From: Mailhella sp. | GTDB lineage: Bacteria > Desulfobacterota > Desulfovibrionia > Desulfovibrionales > Desulfovibrionaceae | DNA: 56,528 bases | Direction of reading: 5' to 3' | NCBI GenBank assembly: GCA_020024815.1 | Contig: JAHHTE010000001.1 | Coordinates: forward strand, 1 to 56,528 | Part shown: positions 16,668-24,357 of the stretch, in pieces | Position numbering within the stretch: the first letter of the stretch is position 1 | Layout: each line of letters starts with the position of its first letter | Translations under genes and position numbers: made by a program | Notes under the pieces: model-generated | Seen by the model: only the letters and a program-made list of their open reading frames with translations | Database searches by the model: none | What the model was told of the DNA's origin: nothing

Positions 16668-17111
16668 ATGTCATGGTTTTATTGTTCTGATGATGAAGTC
16701 AAAAAAATTATAGAAAAGAAATTATCTGAAGTAGATACCCTTATTGAAATCATAAAAGTAAAAACTAATAATTTGGGTTCACTCTTTGTTTATGTTCCTC
16801 ACACAAAGGACTATGCAAACAAAAATGCTAAAATGATTATTGAAATAACAGCGTGTAATGAAAAAATTTATTTTACAATTTTATTTGATAAAAAAAGTTC
16901 TTTTTTGAATATGAAAGAAAGAACATATTATAAAGGTAGCCGTTATAAGTGCATACATTTTTATAATATATCTCTTTCTGTCAATTTAATAAGAGACTTT
17001 ATAGCTCAATTATTTTCATCTTTTTGTTTTATCTCAAAATCTCTAATAACCATGCAATTGGGAGCAAACGGAGTAAATGTTATACATGATTTACCATATT
17101 TTTTTAAATAA
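16668..17111 (+). CDS. hypothetical protein B2, second copy of duplicated cassette
   Basis: The 147-residue product is the paralogue of B1 with the same start (MSWFYCSDDEV) and end (KSLITMQLGANGVNVIHDLP) and a diverged centre. GGAGAA precedes the ATG. Its last 106 bases are also the 3' end of gene C on the opposite strand. The shared antisense overlap in both cassettes indicates that the convergent B-C arrangement is older than the duplication. Confidence 0.65.
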   Translation: MSWFYCSDDEVKKIIEKKLSEVDTLIEIIKVKTNNLGSLFVYVPHTKDYANKNAKMIIEITACNEKIYFTILFDKKSSFLNMKERTYYKGSRYKCIHFYNISLSVNLIRDFIAQLFSSFCFISKSLITMQLGANGVNVIHDLPYFFK

Positions 17112-18034
17112 TTAAGTTTATTGGATAGTTCTGTAGGAATAGTTCCTAACGTTGGAGTTCCAACTATATAAATATAATAGGATGTTCCGTTTTTTTGATA
17201 TAATTTTCTATCATCATAGCGAGTTCTAATATCATTCATAAAATTACGAGTATTTGTGTTTGGGTCAACAGTAATAATTATTGGAAGACAAATTCCATTA
17301 TAATCGACAGGATAACAAGAGATATAAAATGTATCATCAAATTTATACACAATTGCTTTTTTCCAAAAAATATGAAGTGTGTCATCTAATTTTTTTGATT
17401 CATTCATATCAAAAAATAACTCGTTATACGTACAACGTTTGTCAGGAGGTACCGTTATAAAAACTCTATCTAAGTCGTTATGGTCAGCTAATTCTTTTGC
17501 TTTATCAATAATTTTTGCAAGAGAGTTTGTTCTTCTAGGAGTAGTATAACAATATCTTTGTATTTCTGTTTTTGAAGTACAGTTATTAGCTTTTATTTGT
17601 TGTTTTATTTCAGAATGATAATCTGGAATTTGAGGATTAAAAACTATTTCGTCATAAGCAAAATGAGAACTATCATGAGAAACCTCTTGAACAATATTGT
17701 AAATTGGTTGGTTATTTGCTTGAAGGTTGGCTCTTATTTGTCTTTGATTGGCGATTACTTCCTCAACATTTTGAGAAACAATTGTATAATTGCAGTTTTC
17801 ACTATGTTTATGGTTTGGACATATGGCAAAATAAGGAGAAACTTTATAAGTTTCATTTGGAGTATGTGGGCAAGCACATGCTTTCATGCGAGTTTCAGGG
17901 CATTCATGTCTGCAATCTTCATCGGGGCATAATAATGTAAGAGGTTCAGTATGGTCTTTTGTGTAAGTAATATAATCTTCGGTAGAAATTTCAGTTTGAA
18001 GTTCTTGGCAATAAACAGTTTCAAATTTAGCCAT
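17006..18034 (-). CDS. hypothetical protein C with N-terminal Cys-rich (zinc-binding-like) domain
   Basis: The 342-residue product is encoded against the direction of the trb operon. Residues 34-82 hold a cysteine/histidine cluster (LLCPDEDCRHECPE, ACACPHTPN, YFAICPNHKHSENCNY) that looks like a zinc-binding module, distantly like those in CoiA-type competence or mobile-element proteins. The remainder (about 150-342) is a mixed alpha/beta region of unknown type, ending in YYIYIVGTPTLGTIPTELSN and CITFTPFAPNCMVIRDF. AAGGAG lies seven bases before the ATG. Its promoter must lie in the 77-base gap shared with the gene at 18112. A truncated relative remains at 15518-15781. Confidence 0.65.
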   Translation of the reverse strand: MAKFETVYCQELQTEISTEDYITYTKDHTEPLTLLCPDEDCRHECPETRMKACACPHTPNETYKVSPYFAICPNHKHSENCNYTIVSQNVEEVIANQRQIRANLQANNQPIYNIVQEVSHDSSHFAYDEIVFNPQIPDYHSEIKQQIKANNCTSKTEIQRYCYTTPRRTNSLAKIIDKAKELADHNDLDRVFITVPPDKRCTYNELFFDMNESKKLDDTLHIFWKKAIVYKFDDTFYISCYPVDYNGICLPIIITVDPNTNTRNFMNDIRTRYDDRKLYQKNGTSYYIYIVGTPTLGTIPTELSNKLNYLKKYGKSCITFTPFAPNCMVIRDFEIKQKDENN

Positions 18035-18111
18035 ATAAGCTCCTTTGTAAAAATTTAATTATTTTCAATATATTATATGCAAAAATAAAAAAAAGTAAAA
18101 CAAGGTGTATT

Positions 18112-18543
18112 ATGAAAAATAATCAAAGTTATACAAAACTATTAAATACGTTATATTCATACTGTCAGCCTATGTCTGGTTCTCGGTGTCTTTATATATA
18201 TTCCTCGAGAATTAATGAATTTAAAAATAATAAAGGTCAAATTATTATATTAGATGAATTTAGGTCGTCTCAAGGTGGATTTATAATACACCTGGATATA
18301 ACAGAGAAAGACAATATTAAAAAAATTAGTACAGAGACTATTTATGACGGAGAAATGAACAAAATTGATTATCGTCATCAAATTGAGCTTTCACCTCTGA
18401 CAGCTAAGAGGTTTATCTCTCATATATTGTTTTCTGACACGGAATTTTCACAAAAATACTTTGTAACTGTTCCTTCTATAATTTTAACGAAGATTTTGAA
18501 TAACACATTAAAAGAATGTCAATCAGGCAACTATTACAAATAA
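18112..18543 (+). CDS. hypothetical protein related to the C-terminus of A1/A2
   Basis: The 143-residue product ends with LTAKRFISHILFSDTEFSQKYF, which aligns with FINEIFFSEEFSKHYY of proteins A1 and A2, so it is probably a shorter member of the same family. No membrane segment or known motif is seen. AAGG precedes the ATG. It lies divergently from gene C and 11 bases before trbJ, so it probably restarts rightward transcription of the trb operon after the inserted cassette. Confidence 0.6.
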   Translation: MKNNQSYTKLLNTLYSYCQPMSGSRCLYIYSSRINEFKNNKGQIIILDEFRSSQGGFIIHLDITEKDNIKKISTETIYDGEMNKIDYRHQIELSPLTAKRFISHILFSDTEFSQKYFVTVPSIILTKILNNTLKECQSGNYYK

Positions 18544-18554
18544 AAGGAAAAGCC

Positions 18555-19355
18555 ATGACCAAGAAATTTTTATTAATAGCATTATGTAGTTTTTTTATTG
18601 GAGTTAATGAAGGTAATGCTTTTACAATGTATTGTGTAAATTGTTCTGACAGGTTTATGCAAGCACTTGAAAGGGTTACAAATTTAGAACAACTTAAGCA
18701 ATTATATCTTGATTATGGTGAGTCTGTGCAACAGACTGCACATCAACTCAAAAACGTGCAACAAAATGTGGAAATGATAACGGACATGATCCACAATACT
18801 ACTGCATTACCTCGAAACCTTGTACGCGAAGGTTATAACGAATTAACACGCTTAGCACAAATAACTAACTCTATAAACACCATAAAATCTGACATTATGG
18901 GTTTAGAAAAAATATTTGATGAAAAGTATAAAACACAAGAAGAACTAAATAGAATTGCTAATTTTCCTAATGAGCTTGTAAGTGAAAGAAATATAACAAT
19001 ACGAGCAAATATGAAAATTATGAATGAAAGAATTGACGAAGCAACAAAAGCGACCTTTCAACTTTCAGGTTCACAATTAAAAGAACTTGAAGATAGTGGT
19101 CAATTAGAAGCACATATTAATGCTTTAATGGAAAGTGATGGAAGAAATGGAATTTTAATGGCTGCAAATAAACTTGCTCAAGAACAAATTAAAGAAACAA
19201 GACAATTACGGGAACTTATTGCAACCACTGTTCAATCTAATCTCGCCACGCAAGTGCGTGACGAGAAAGAGAAACAGTTGAGTGATGAAGTTGATAAAAG
19301 AATTACAGATATATATAAAGATCCACCATTAAAAGATTTCCCAAGTCTATATTAA
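18555..19355 (+). CDS. trbJ: TrbJ, VirB5-like periplasmic/pilus-associated protein
   Basis: I choose the ATG at 18555 because AAGGAAA precedes it and it begins a proper signal peptide (MTKKFLLIALCSFFIGVNEG, cleavage near NAFT); an upstream in-frame ATG at 18516 lies inside the previous gene. The 266-residue product (RP4 TrbJ 258) is rich in coiled-coil heptads and Gln, as usual for TrbJ/VirB5, and has a CVNC pair right after the signal peptide. It probably serves as a minor pilus or mating-channel component in the periplasm. Its stop overlaps the end of the antisense lipoprotein gene by four bases. Confidence 0.85.
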   Translation: MTKKFLLIALCSFFIGVNEGNAFTMYCVNCSDRFMQALERVTNLEQLKQLYLDYGESVQQTAHQLKNVQQNVEMITDMIHNTTALPRNLVREGYNELTRLAQITNSINTIKSDIMGLEKIFDEKYKTQEELNRIANFPNELVSERNITIRANMKIMNERIDEATKATFQLSGSQLKELEDSGQLEAHINALMESDGRNGILMAANKLAQEQIKETRQLRELIATTVQSNLATQVRDEKEKQLSDEVDKRITDIYKDPPLKDFPSLY

Positions 19356-19768
19356 AAAAGTTTAGGAAACGGTTTTACTTCTGGAGTATTTAAAATGTTT
19401 TTATATTCATCTTCACTAATTCTTATATATTTTTTAGCAGATTTTTCATTTATAATATGTTCTATTGTATTATCATCAATAATTTTAAGTTTAATTATTT
19501 CTTTTTCATTTGGTAATAACAAATTATGTTTACATTCAATTATCCAACAATCATTATCTTTATGTATTTTATTTATTTTACGAACACCAAAATCCCAACT
19601 TTTTGAATATATTTCTTTTTCTGAAATAGTTAGTGATTTGATATATCCAAATGAGTCTCGTTTTTCATTTATATCTTTATAATAACCATATAATTTATCT
19701 GGAGATTCACAAGCTGTAATTGAGGTAATAAAAATGATTGTTAATAAAAAAGTAATAAGTTTTTTCAT
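19352..19768 (-). CDS. antisense lipoprotein, candidate entry-exclusion protein (position of TrbK)
   Basis: The start at 19768 gives MKKLITFLLTIIFITSITAC, a textbook lipoprotein signal peptide with lipobox ITAC and Cys20, and AAAGGA lies upstream; longer in-frame starts reach into trbL without a ribosome site. The mature 119 residues are soluble and charged. In RP4 the gene between trbJ and trbL is trbK, a small lipoprotein that blocks entry from similar donors. This gene holds the same position but on the opposite strand and at twice the size, so homology is not claimed. It overlaps trbL head-to-head by 35 bases and trbJ by four. Confidence 0.7.
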   Translation of the reverse strand: MKKLITFLLTIIFITSITACESPDKLYGYYKDINEKRDSFGYIKSLTISEKEIYSKSWDFGVRKINKIHKDNDCWIIECKHNLLLPNEKEIIKLKIIDDNTIEHIINEKSAKKYIRISEDEYKNILNTPEVKPFPKLF

Positions 19769-20903
19769 TTTTTGTATTTTCCTTTCTATTTTTATTTTTG
19801 CAAATAATGCTTTTGCAGAAGAAGTTTCTGTAAATAGTGTATTAGATATTGTTGAAAAAATCAAGGAAAGTACAGATATTTGGTACGAAAGACTTTTATC
19901 TTTTGCAACACAACTCTTTGCATTAATTTTATTATTTGAATTTCTTTGGACAGGGACAAAAGCTGTTATTCAAGAAATGTCTTTGCAAGATATACTTAGA
20001 AATATAGTATGGATTTTATTAGCAGGTATCTTCTTTTTGGCTATTATAAATAATTATCAAGAATGGACACAAGCGATTGTTAATGGACTTTCTAATAAAG
20101 CTACTTCATTAATTGGTAGTGGTTATAGAGATGATAATCCGTTTTTAATAGGTATAAAAATTTATGAAATAATTGAAGAAGCTATTGAACAGGCAAGTTT
20201 TTTAGTTGGAATGATGATGTACCTATGTTCAGGTATTATTATGATTATTTTTGCAATAATTACAGCTAGAGTTATTGTTGTAAAGTGCGAAGTTCTTATA
20301 GGTTTAACTGCTGCTATTTTACTTATTCCCTTTGGGGCAAGTCAAATGTTCAGAGAGTTTGCTATTAATGCGATGAAGTATGTTCTTTCAGTTGGATTTA
20401 AATTATTCACAATCACATTAATTTGTGGAATTACTTTTGAAATTTTTGTTAATTTTAAATTCACTGAAACTGGTTTATTAAAAAATAGTTTCATTCTTAT
20501 TGGAGTATCAATAGTAATTTTAACTATTATTTCAACCTTACCTGAAACAATCGCAAGTCTTATTTCATCAGCTCATGGTGGATCAGGAGCAGGTTTACTC
20601 CAATCAGTTAATACTCTTTCAAATATCGTAACAGCAGGTGCAGCAGGTGCTATTGCTCTTGGTAAAATGGCAGGAGCTCCTATAAAAGCAACACATCAAG
20701 CAATTCGAGCAAAAAATATAGCCAAAGAAAGTGCAGGTGCAGCATGGAATAGTATGGGAAAAATAGGAAAAACAGTTGCAGGTTTTAAAGCTTGGAATGG
20801 AGCAAGACAACAAGCAAATATGAATAGATCTACCATAGGTCAAGAATTAAAGAATAATTACAACCAATTAAAAGCATTAAGAAACATCAATAGAGGGGGA
20901 TAA
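19734..20903 (+). CDS. trbL: TrbL, VirB6-like polytopic membrane protein
   Basis: The 389-residue product starts with a signal peptide (residues 1-29, ending NAFAEE), then has about six membrane helices (for example 62-80, 93-110, 146-175, 180-200, 215-240, 250-270) and a Gly/Ala-rich, basic cytosolic tail, as in TrbL/VirB6 proteins that line the inner-membrane pore. GAGG is seven bases before the ATG. It is shorter than RP4 TrbL (528), mainly in the tail. The first 35 bases overlap the start of the antisense lipoprotein gene. Confidence 0.88.
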   Translation: MIVNKKVISFFIFCIFLSIFIFANNAFAEEVSVNSVLDIVEKIKESTDIWYERLLSFATQLFALILLFEFLWTGTKAVIQEMSLQDILRNIVWILLAGIFFLAIINNYQEWTQAIVNGLSNKATSLIGSGYRDDNPFLIGIKIYEIIEEAIEQASFLVGMMMYLCSGIIMIIFAIITARVIVVKCEVLIGLTAAILLIPFGASQMFREFAINAMKYVLSVGFKLFTITLICGITFEIFVNFKFTETGLLKNSFILIGVSIVILTIISTLPETIASLISSAHGGSGAGLLQSVNTLSNIVTAGAAGAIALGKMAGAPIKATHQAIRAKNIAKESAGAAWNSMGKIGKTVAGFKAWNGARQQANMNRSTIGQELKNNYNQLKALRNINRGG

Positions 20904-20904
20904 T

Positions 20905-21594
20905 ATGGGATTTTTTAGTAAAAAAGATAAAAATATAAAAGTCAAAGAAATTACAAATCCATACTTAAATGGACGTGAAGAATGGTTTGAAAGATATGGA
21001 AGTTATATCAAACAAAGGGACGGTTGGCGTTTTTTTGCAATTTTGATGACAGTTTTTGCTATTATTGGAGTAACTGGTTCTATTTACTTAGCATCACAAA
21101 ATAAGATTATTCCATACATAGTGGAAGTTGATAAATTAGGACGAGCAAAAGCTATTGCTCCTGTTGATGAAATGCAAAGAGCATCTATGCAAAATGTAAT
21201 ACCTTCAGTAATAGCAATGGTTATCAATGATTGGCGAACTGTTACAGCTGATGTTGAATTACAAAAAAAGATGATAAAACGCTTAAGTTTTTTTACTACT
21301 GGTTCAGCAAAAGGATACTTTAATGACTGGTATAAACTCAATAATCCTTATGAAAGAGGTAAAGAAAACCTTATTACTGTGGAGTTAAAATCCCTTCCAT
21401 TATCCATTACGCAAGATAGTTATAAAGTTGAATGGACAGAACTAATTAGAAGCCATACAGGAAAACTAATAGATAGCTTTCGTTATGAAGCAACAATTTC
21501 TATTCAAATTTCAAATCCTAAGAATGAACAAATGGTTTTATATAATCCCACAGGAGTTTTTATAACTCATATAAACGCAACAAAATTATTTTAA
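20905..21594 (+). CDS. trbF: TrbF, VirB8-like assembly factor
   Basis: The 229-residue product has a cytosolic N-terminus, one membrane helix (about 43-65) and a periplasmic NTF2-like domain with IIPYIVEVDKLGRA and FNDWYKLNNPYERG, the standard VirB8/TrbF signature. It follows trbL by one base. The last 26 bases, including the stop, belong to a 42-bp segment that is repeated before trbG (21777-21818). Confidence 0.93.
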   Translation: MGFFSKKDKNIKVKEITNPYLNGREEWFERYGSYIKQRDGWRFFAILMTVFAIIGVTGSIYLASQNKIIPYIVEVDKLGRAKAIAPVDEMQRASMQNVIPSVIAMVINDWRTVTADVELQKKMIKRLSFFTTGSAKGYFNDWYKLNNPYERGKENLITVELKSLPLSITQDSYKVEWTELIRSHTGKLIDSFRYEATISIQISNPKNEQMVLYNPTGVFITHINATKLF

Positions 21595-21610
21595 TATAAA
21601 TTTCAAGAGG
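21569..21610 (+). repeat. 42-bp direct repeat, left copy (end of trbF)
   Basis: It matches 21777-21818 with one difference (C21581 versus T21789). Each copy ends in the same CAAGAGG ribosome site. The repeats flank a 166-base insert that contains a 28-codon ORF, so the ribosome site of trbG appears to have been duplicated. Confidence 0.85.
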
Positions 21611-21617
21611 ATAAGAA

Positions 21618-21704
21618 ATGAAATTTTATAACGATGAATTAATTATGATCATTATAACAATTATTATGTTTATATTGGTTTTATATAAAATGTTTTTTGA
21701 ATAA
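21618..21704 (+). CDS. 28-residue single-helix membrane peptide
   Basis: An ATG at 21618 with AAGAGGAT eight bases upstream starts a short peptide whose residues 9-25 (IMIIITIIMFILVLYKM) form one membrane helix behind an acidic N-terminus. The good ribosome site makes it more credible than a chance frame. It lies between the two copies of a 42-bp direct repeat between trbF and trbG, a place where RP4 has no gene. Function unknown. Confidence 0.5.
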   Translation: MKFYNDELIMIIITIIMFILVLYKMFFE

Positions 21705-21776
21705 CTATTTATTGTAATGCAAAATATAATTATCTCTTCTTACAAAAATTATAATAGGAAAAAATATAAAAAATAA

Positions 21777-21818
21777 ATATAAACGCAATAAAATTATTTT
21801 AATATAAATTTCAAGAGG
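21777..21818 (+). repeat. 42-bp direct repeat, right copy (leader of trbG)
   Basis: This copy supplies the ribosome site CAAGAGG of trbG. It is a noncoding repeat of the end of trbF, one mismatch from 21569-21610. Confidence 0.85.
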
Positions 21819-21825
21819 TTATACT

Positions 21826-22719
21826 ATGAAAAAGATAATTGTGGCATTATCTTTGTCTATCTTTGCAACCCAAATTCCAACAAAAAGTTTTGGAATGGAA
21901 GCAAATCAAGACTTACTCAATCAGCTAAAAGTTCCTGGTTTTTCCATGAATTACAACCCAATTCCTTTGCAACCAAAAGAGAAAAAAGCATTAGAATTAT
22001 CCAAAAAATGGATAACAAGAGATAATGCTCCTTTTATCAGTTCAAATGGAAAACTTGTTTATATGTATGGTGCTAGTATGCCTACAATTTTAGCTACTCC
22101 CATGCAAATTTGTGATGTGGAATTACAAGCTGGTGAAATGATAAATTCTATCAATTTAGGTGATACTGCTCGTTGGGAAGTTGTTACAACTACTTCTAAT
22201 GGAAAAGAACATATTATTATAAAACCCCATGATAGCGGAATAGAAACTAATGCCGTTATTACAACAGATAGACGAGTTTATCACCTTCGACTTGTTTCTA
22301 CTGAAGATAGCTTTACGCCTTACGTGGGCTTTGTTTATGCAAATGAAATTGTTGCATACCAAAATCAAGTAAAAAAACAAGAAATAAAAAAAGACCATTT
22401 TAATACATTCAAATCTGATGAAGTGGATAAATCGCTAAATCTTGAAAATTTGAATTTTAATTATGAAGTACGAGGAAAAGCAGACTGGAAACCAGAACGC
22501 GTTTATGATGATAGTTTAAAAACATATATAAAATTACCTAAGCGTACATATACAAGTGAAATGCCTATTTTGCTTGTGTCTAAAGGTGGTGAAATGGTTC
22601 TTGTAAATTACAGAATAAAAAAAACTGCCATGATAGCTGACGGTATTTTTGATGAAATAATTCTTGTTCTTGGCGTTGGTAAAAATAAAGAGCAAATCAA
22701 TATCGTGAGGGTAAAATAA
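21826..22719 (+). CDS. trbG: TrbG, VirB9-like outer-membrane channel protein
   Basis: The 297-residue product has exactly the length of RP4 TrbG. A signal peptide (1-24, ending KSFG) precedes the VirB9/CagX-type domains: GRLVYMYGAS-like NGKLVYMYGASMPTI near 68, ERxxx loop DTARWEVVTT near 113 and YHLRLVSTEDSFTPYVGFVY near 152; the C-terminal domain has NFNYEVRGKADWKPERVYDD near 203. It forms the outer core ring with TrbH and TrbI. Its stop overlaps the trbH start by one base. Confidence 0.95.
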   Translation: MKKIIVALSLSIFATQIPTKSFGMEANQDLLNQLKVPGFSMNYNPIPLQPKEKKALELSKKWITRDNAPFISSNGKLVYMYGASMPTILATPMQICDVELQAGEMINSINLGDTARWEVVTTTSNGKEHIIIKPHDSGIETNAVITTDRRVYHLRLVSTEDSFTPYVGFVYANEIVAYQNQVKKQEIKKDHFNTFKSDEVDKSLNLENLNFNYEVRGKADWKPERVYDDSLKTYIKLPKRTYTSEMPILLVSKGGEMVLVNYRIKKTAMIADGIFDEIILVLGVGKNKEQINIVRVK

Positions 22720-23165
22720 TGAAATTTGTTCTCGTGATAATGATGTTGCTTTTACCTGCTTGCTCAACTCAAAAATTTCACAGCAATACATCATATATTG
22801 GCGTAACACCTAAAGAAAAAGCTATTTCTCAAGCAATAATCAATGACTTATCATTGTTTATAGCAACTCTTTATGCACCAGGACATACAAGTTTTAATTT
22901 TATTACTCCAATAGATGAAAAGGAAATTGTGATTAATGATGAAATCATAGATAGCTTTTCCACTCTTTTAGAAAATGGTTTGCGTAAACGTGGATTTGAA
23001 ATTTCTAAAAAAGGTATGGGCTTATCCTATACTTTTGATACGCTTGAAGAAAACAATTTTTACACTCAAATTCGTTTTGAAGATAAAAACAATTTTTCTA
23101 GTATTTATAATAAGAAAGGTGAAATTATTTCAAGATCTAGCTTGAAGGAGGATACTTATGAGTAA
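22719..23165 (+). CDS. trbH: TrbH, VirB7-like outer-membrane lipoprotein
   Basis: The 148-residue product (RP4 TrbH 160) has a lipoprotein signal with lipobox LPAC and Cys15. The body contains FSTLLENGLRKRGFEISKKG and LSYTFDTLEENNFYTQIRF. This second part reappears in the N-terminal half of the TcpQ-domain protein at 31774. It is coupled to trbG (one-base overlap) and trbI (eight-base overlap), as expected for the core-complex trio. Confidence 0.85.
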   Translation: MKFVLVIMMLLLPACSTQKFHSNTSYIGVTPKEKAISQAIINDLSLFIATLYAPGHTSFNFITPIDEKEIVINDEIIDSFSTLLENGLRKRGFEISKKGMGLSYTFDTLEENNFYTQIRFEDKNNFSSIYNKKGEIISRSSLKEDTYE

Positions 23166-24357
23166 TTCTCCTGATAAATTAGAAATTGGCAAGAAACCTA
23201 CAATAAATGCTGGTTCAAAAAAGATATTAGTTCTTGTTGCTTTTATTGTTATTTGTTTGATTTTATACGTTTTATTTCAAATAATTGAAAGTGGAAATAA
23301 CCCACAAAAAGAAATTGAGAAAAAATCAGAAGTTCAAGAAATCAAAGTGCAAGAAAGCTCTGATTTTGCACCAAGACCAAAAAGTTCAGGTTTATTACAA
23401 CCAGAACCTAAGCCAGAACCAGAAAAACCAAAAGAAGAAAAAAAGTCTTTTGATGAAATAAAAATTGTTCGTTTGCCAGAACCTGATGAAAACACGAAAA
23501 AATTTATTCAACTTCGTAATCAAAGATACTTTGAAGCGTTACGTTCTTCCTCTGTGGCGTATAAGCAAACTAATACTAATAACTCAAACAATAACAAACA
23601 AACTGCCATTAATACAACAACTGATACAATTCAATTTCCTAATATGCCAAATATGCAACAAAATGAGTACGATTCAAGTGTTGCAAGTGATGTTGATAAA
23701 GAACAGTTTTTTGAGCGTTCTAAACCTGATACAAACTGGATTAACCCCCATGTTAGGACAGCAGGTCAAAAATATGAAATAAAAACTGGCAGTGTTATCC
23801 CCGCAGCAATGGTAACAGGAATTAATTCTGATTTGCCAGGTAATGTAATTGCCCAAGTTTCACAAAATGTTTTTGATACAGCAACAGGAGAATATATTCT
23901 TATTCCTCAAGGTTCTAAACTCTTTGGAGTATATGATAGCCGTGTAATTATGGGTCAGCAAAGAATTTTAGTTGCTTGGAACAGAATTATTTTTCCAGAT
24001 GGATCTGCTATGACTATTCCCTCTATTCCAGGTGTAGATTTATCAGGAAATAGTGGGTTTAACCAAAAAATTAATAACCATTATTTTAGAATTTTCGGAA
24101 CATCTGCTCTTATGGCTTTAATTACAGCAGGAACAGCGTATGCTGTTGATCAAAATTCAAGCAATAATAGTGATGATAATAGCTTACATGCACAATTAAA
24201 TGCTTCCCTTGCCCAACAATTAGGGCAAACAGCGTCAAGTCTTTTACAAAAATATCTTAATATCAAACCAACATTAGAAATAGAACCAGGTTATCAATTC
24301 AACATTGTTTTAACTAAAGATTTAGTTTTTAGCTCTCATTATAGGGGGTGGAGATAA
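23158..24357 (+). CDS. trbI: TrbI, VirB10-like core-complex protein
   Basis: The 399-residue product has a short cytosolic N-terminus, one membrane helix (about 23-43), a Pro/Glu/Lys-rich periplasmic stalk (70-100), an Asn-rich linker (130-150) and a C-terminal VirB10 beta-barrel domain with AGTVIPA-like KTGSVIPAAMVTGINSDLPG near 210 and YILIPQGSKLFGVYDSRV near 245. It spans the envelope and senses energy in the family. Its stop shares one base with traG. Confidence 0.95.
   Translation: MSNSPDKLEIGKKPTINAGSKKILVLVAFIVICLILYVLFQIIESGNNPQKEIEKKSEVQEIKVQESSDFAPRPKSSGLLQPEPKPEPEKPKEEKKSFDEIKIVRLPEPDENTKKFIQLRNQRYFEALRSSSVAYKQTNTNNSNNNKQTAINTTTDTIQFPNMPNMQQNEYDSSVASDVDKEQFFERSKPDTNWINPHVRTAGQKYEIKTGSVIPAAMVTGINSDLPGNVIAQVSQNVFDTATGEYILIPQGSKLFGVYDSRVIMGQQRILVAWNRIIFPDGSAMTIPSIPGVDLSGNSGFNQKINNHYFRIFGTSALMALITAGTAYAVDQNSSNNSDDNSLHAQLNASLAQQLGQTASSLLQKYLNIKPTLEIEPGYQFNIVLTKDLVFSSHYRGWR

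Noticed and set aside
17597..17940. Two plus-strand ORFs of 111 and 78 codons
   Set aside because: They are antisense shadows of gene C, which has a proper ribosome site and a conserved remnant copy elsewhere.
18516..18554. Longer N-terminus for trbJ
   Set aside because: The extra 13 residues lie in the previous gene, lack a ribosome site and would disrupt the signal peptide.
23483..23500. CTGATGA followed by a GAAAA box inside trbI
   Set aside because: It resembles hammerhead core boxes, but no flanking stems pair and it is ordinary Pro-Asp-Glu coding sequence.
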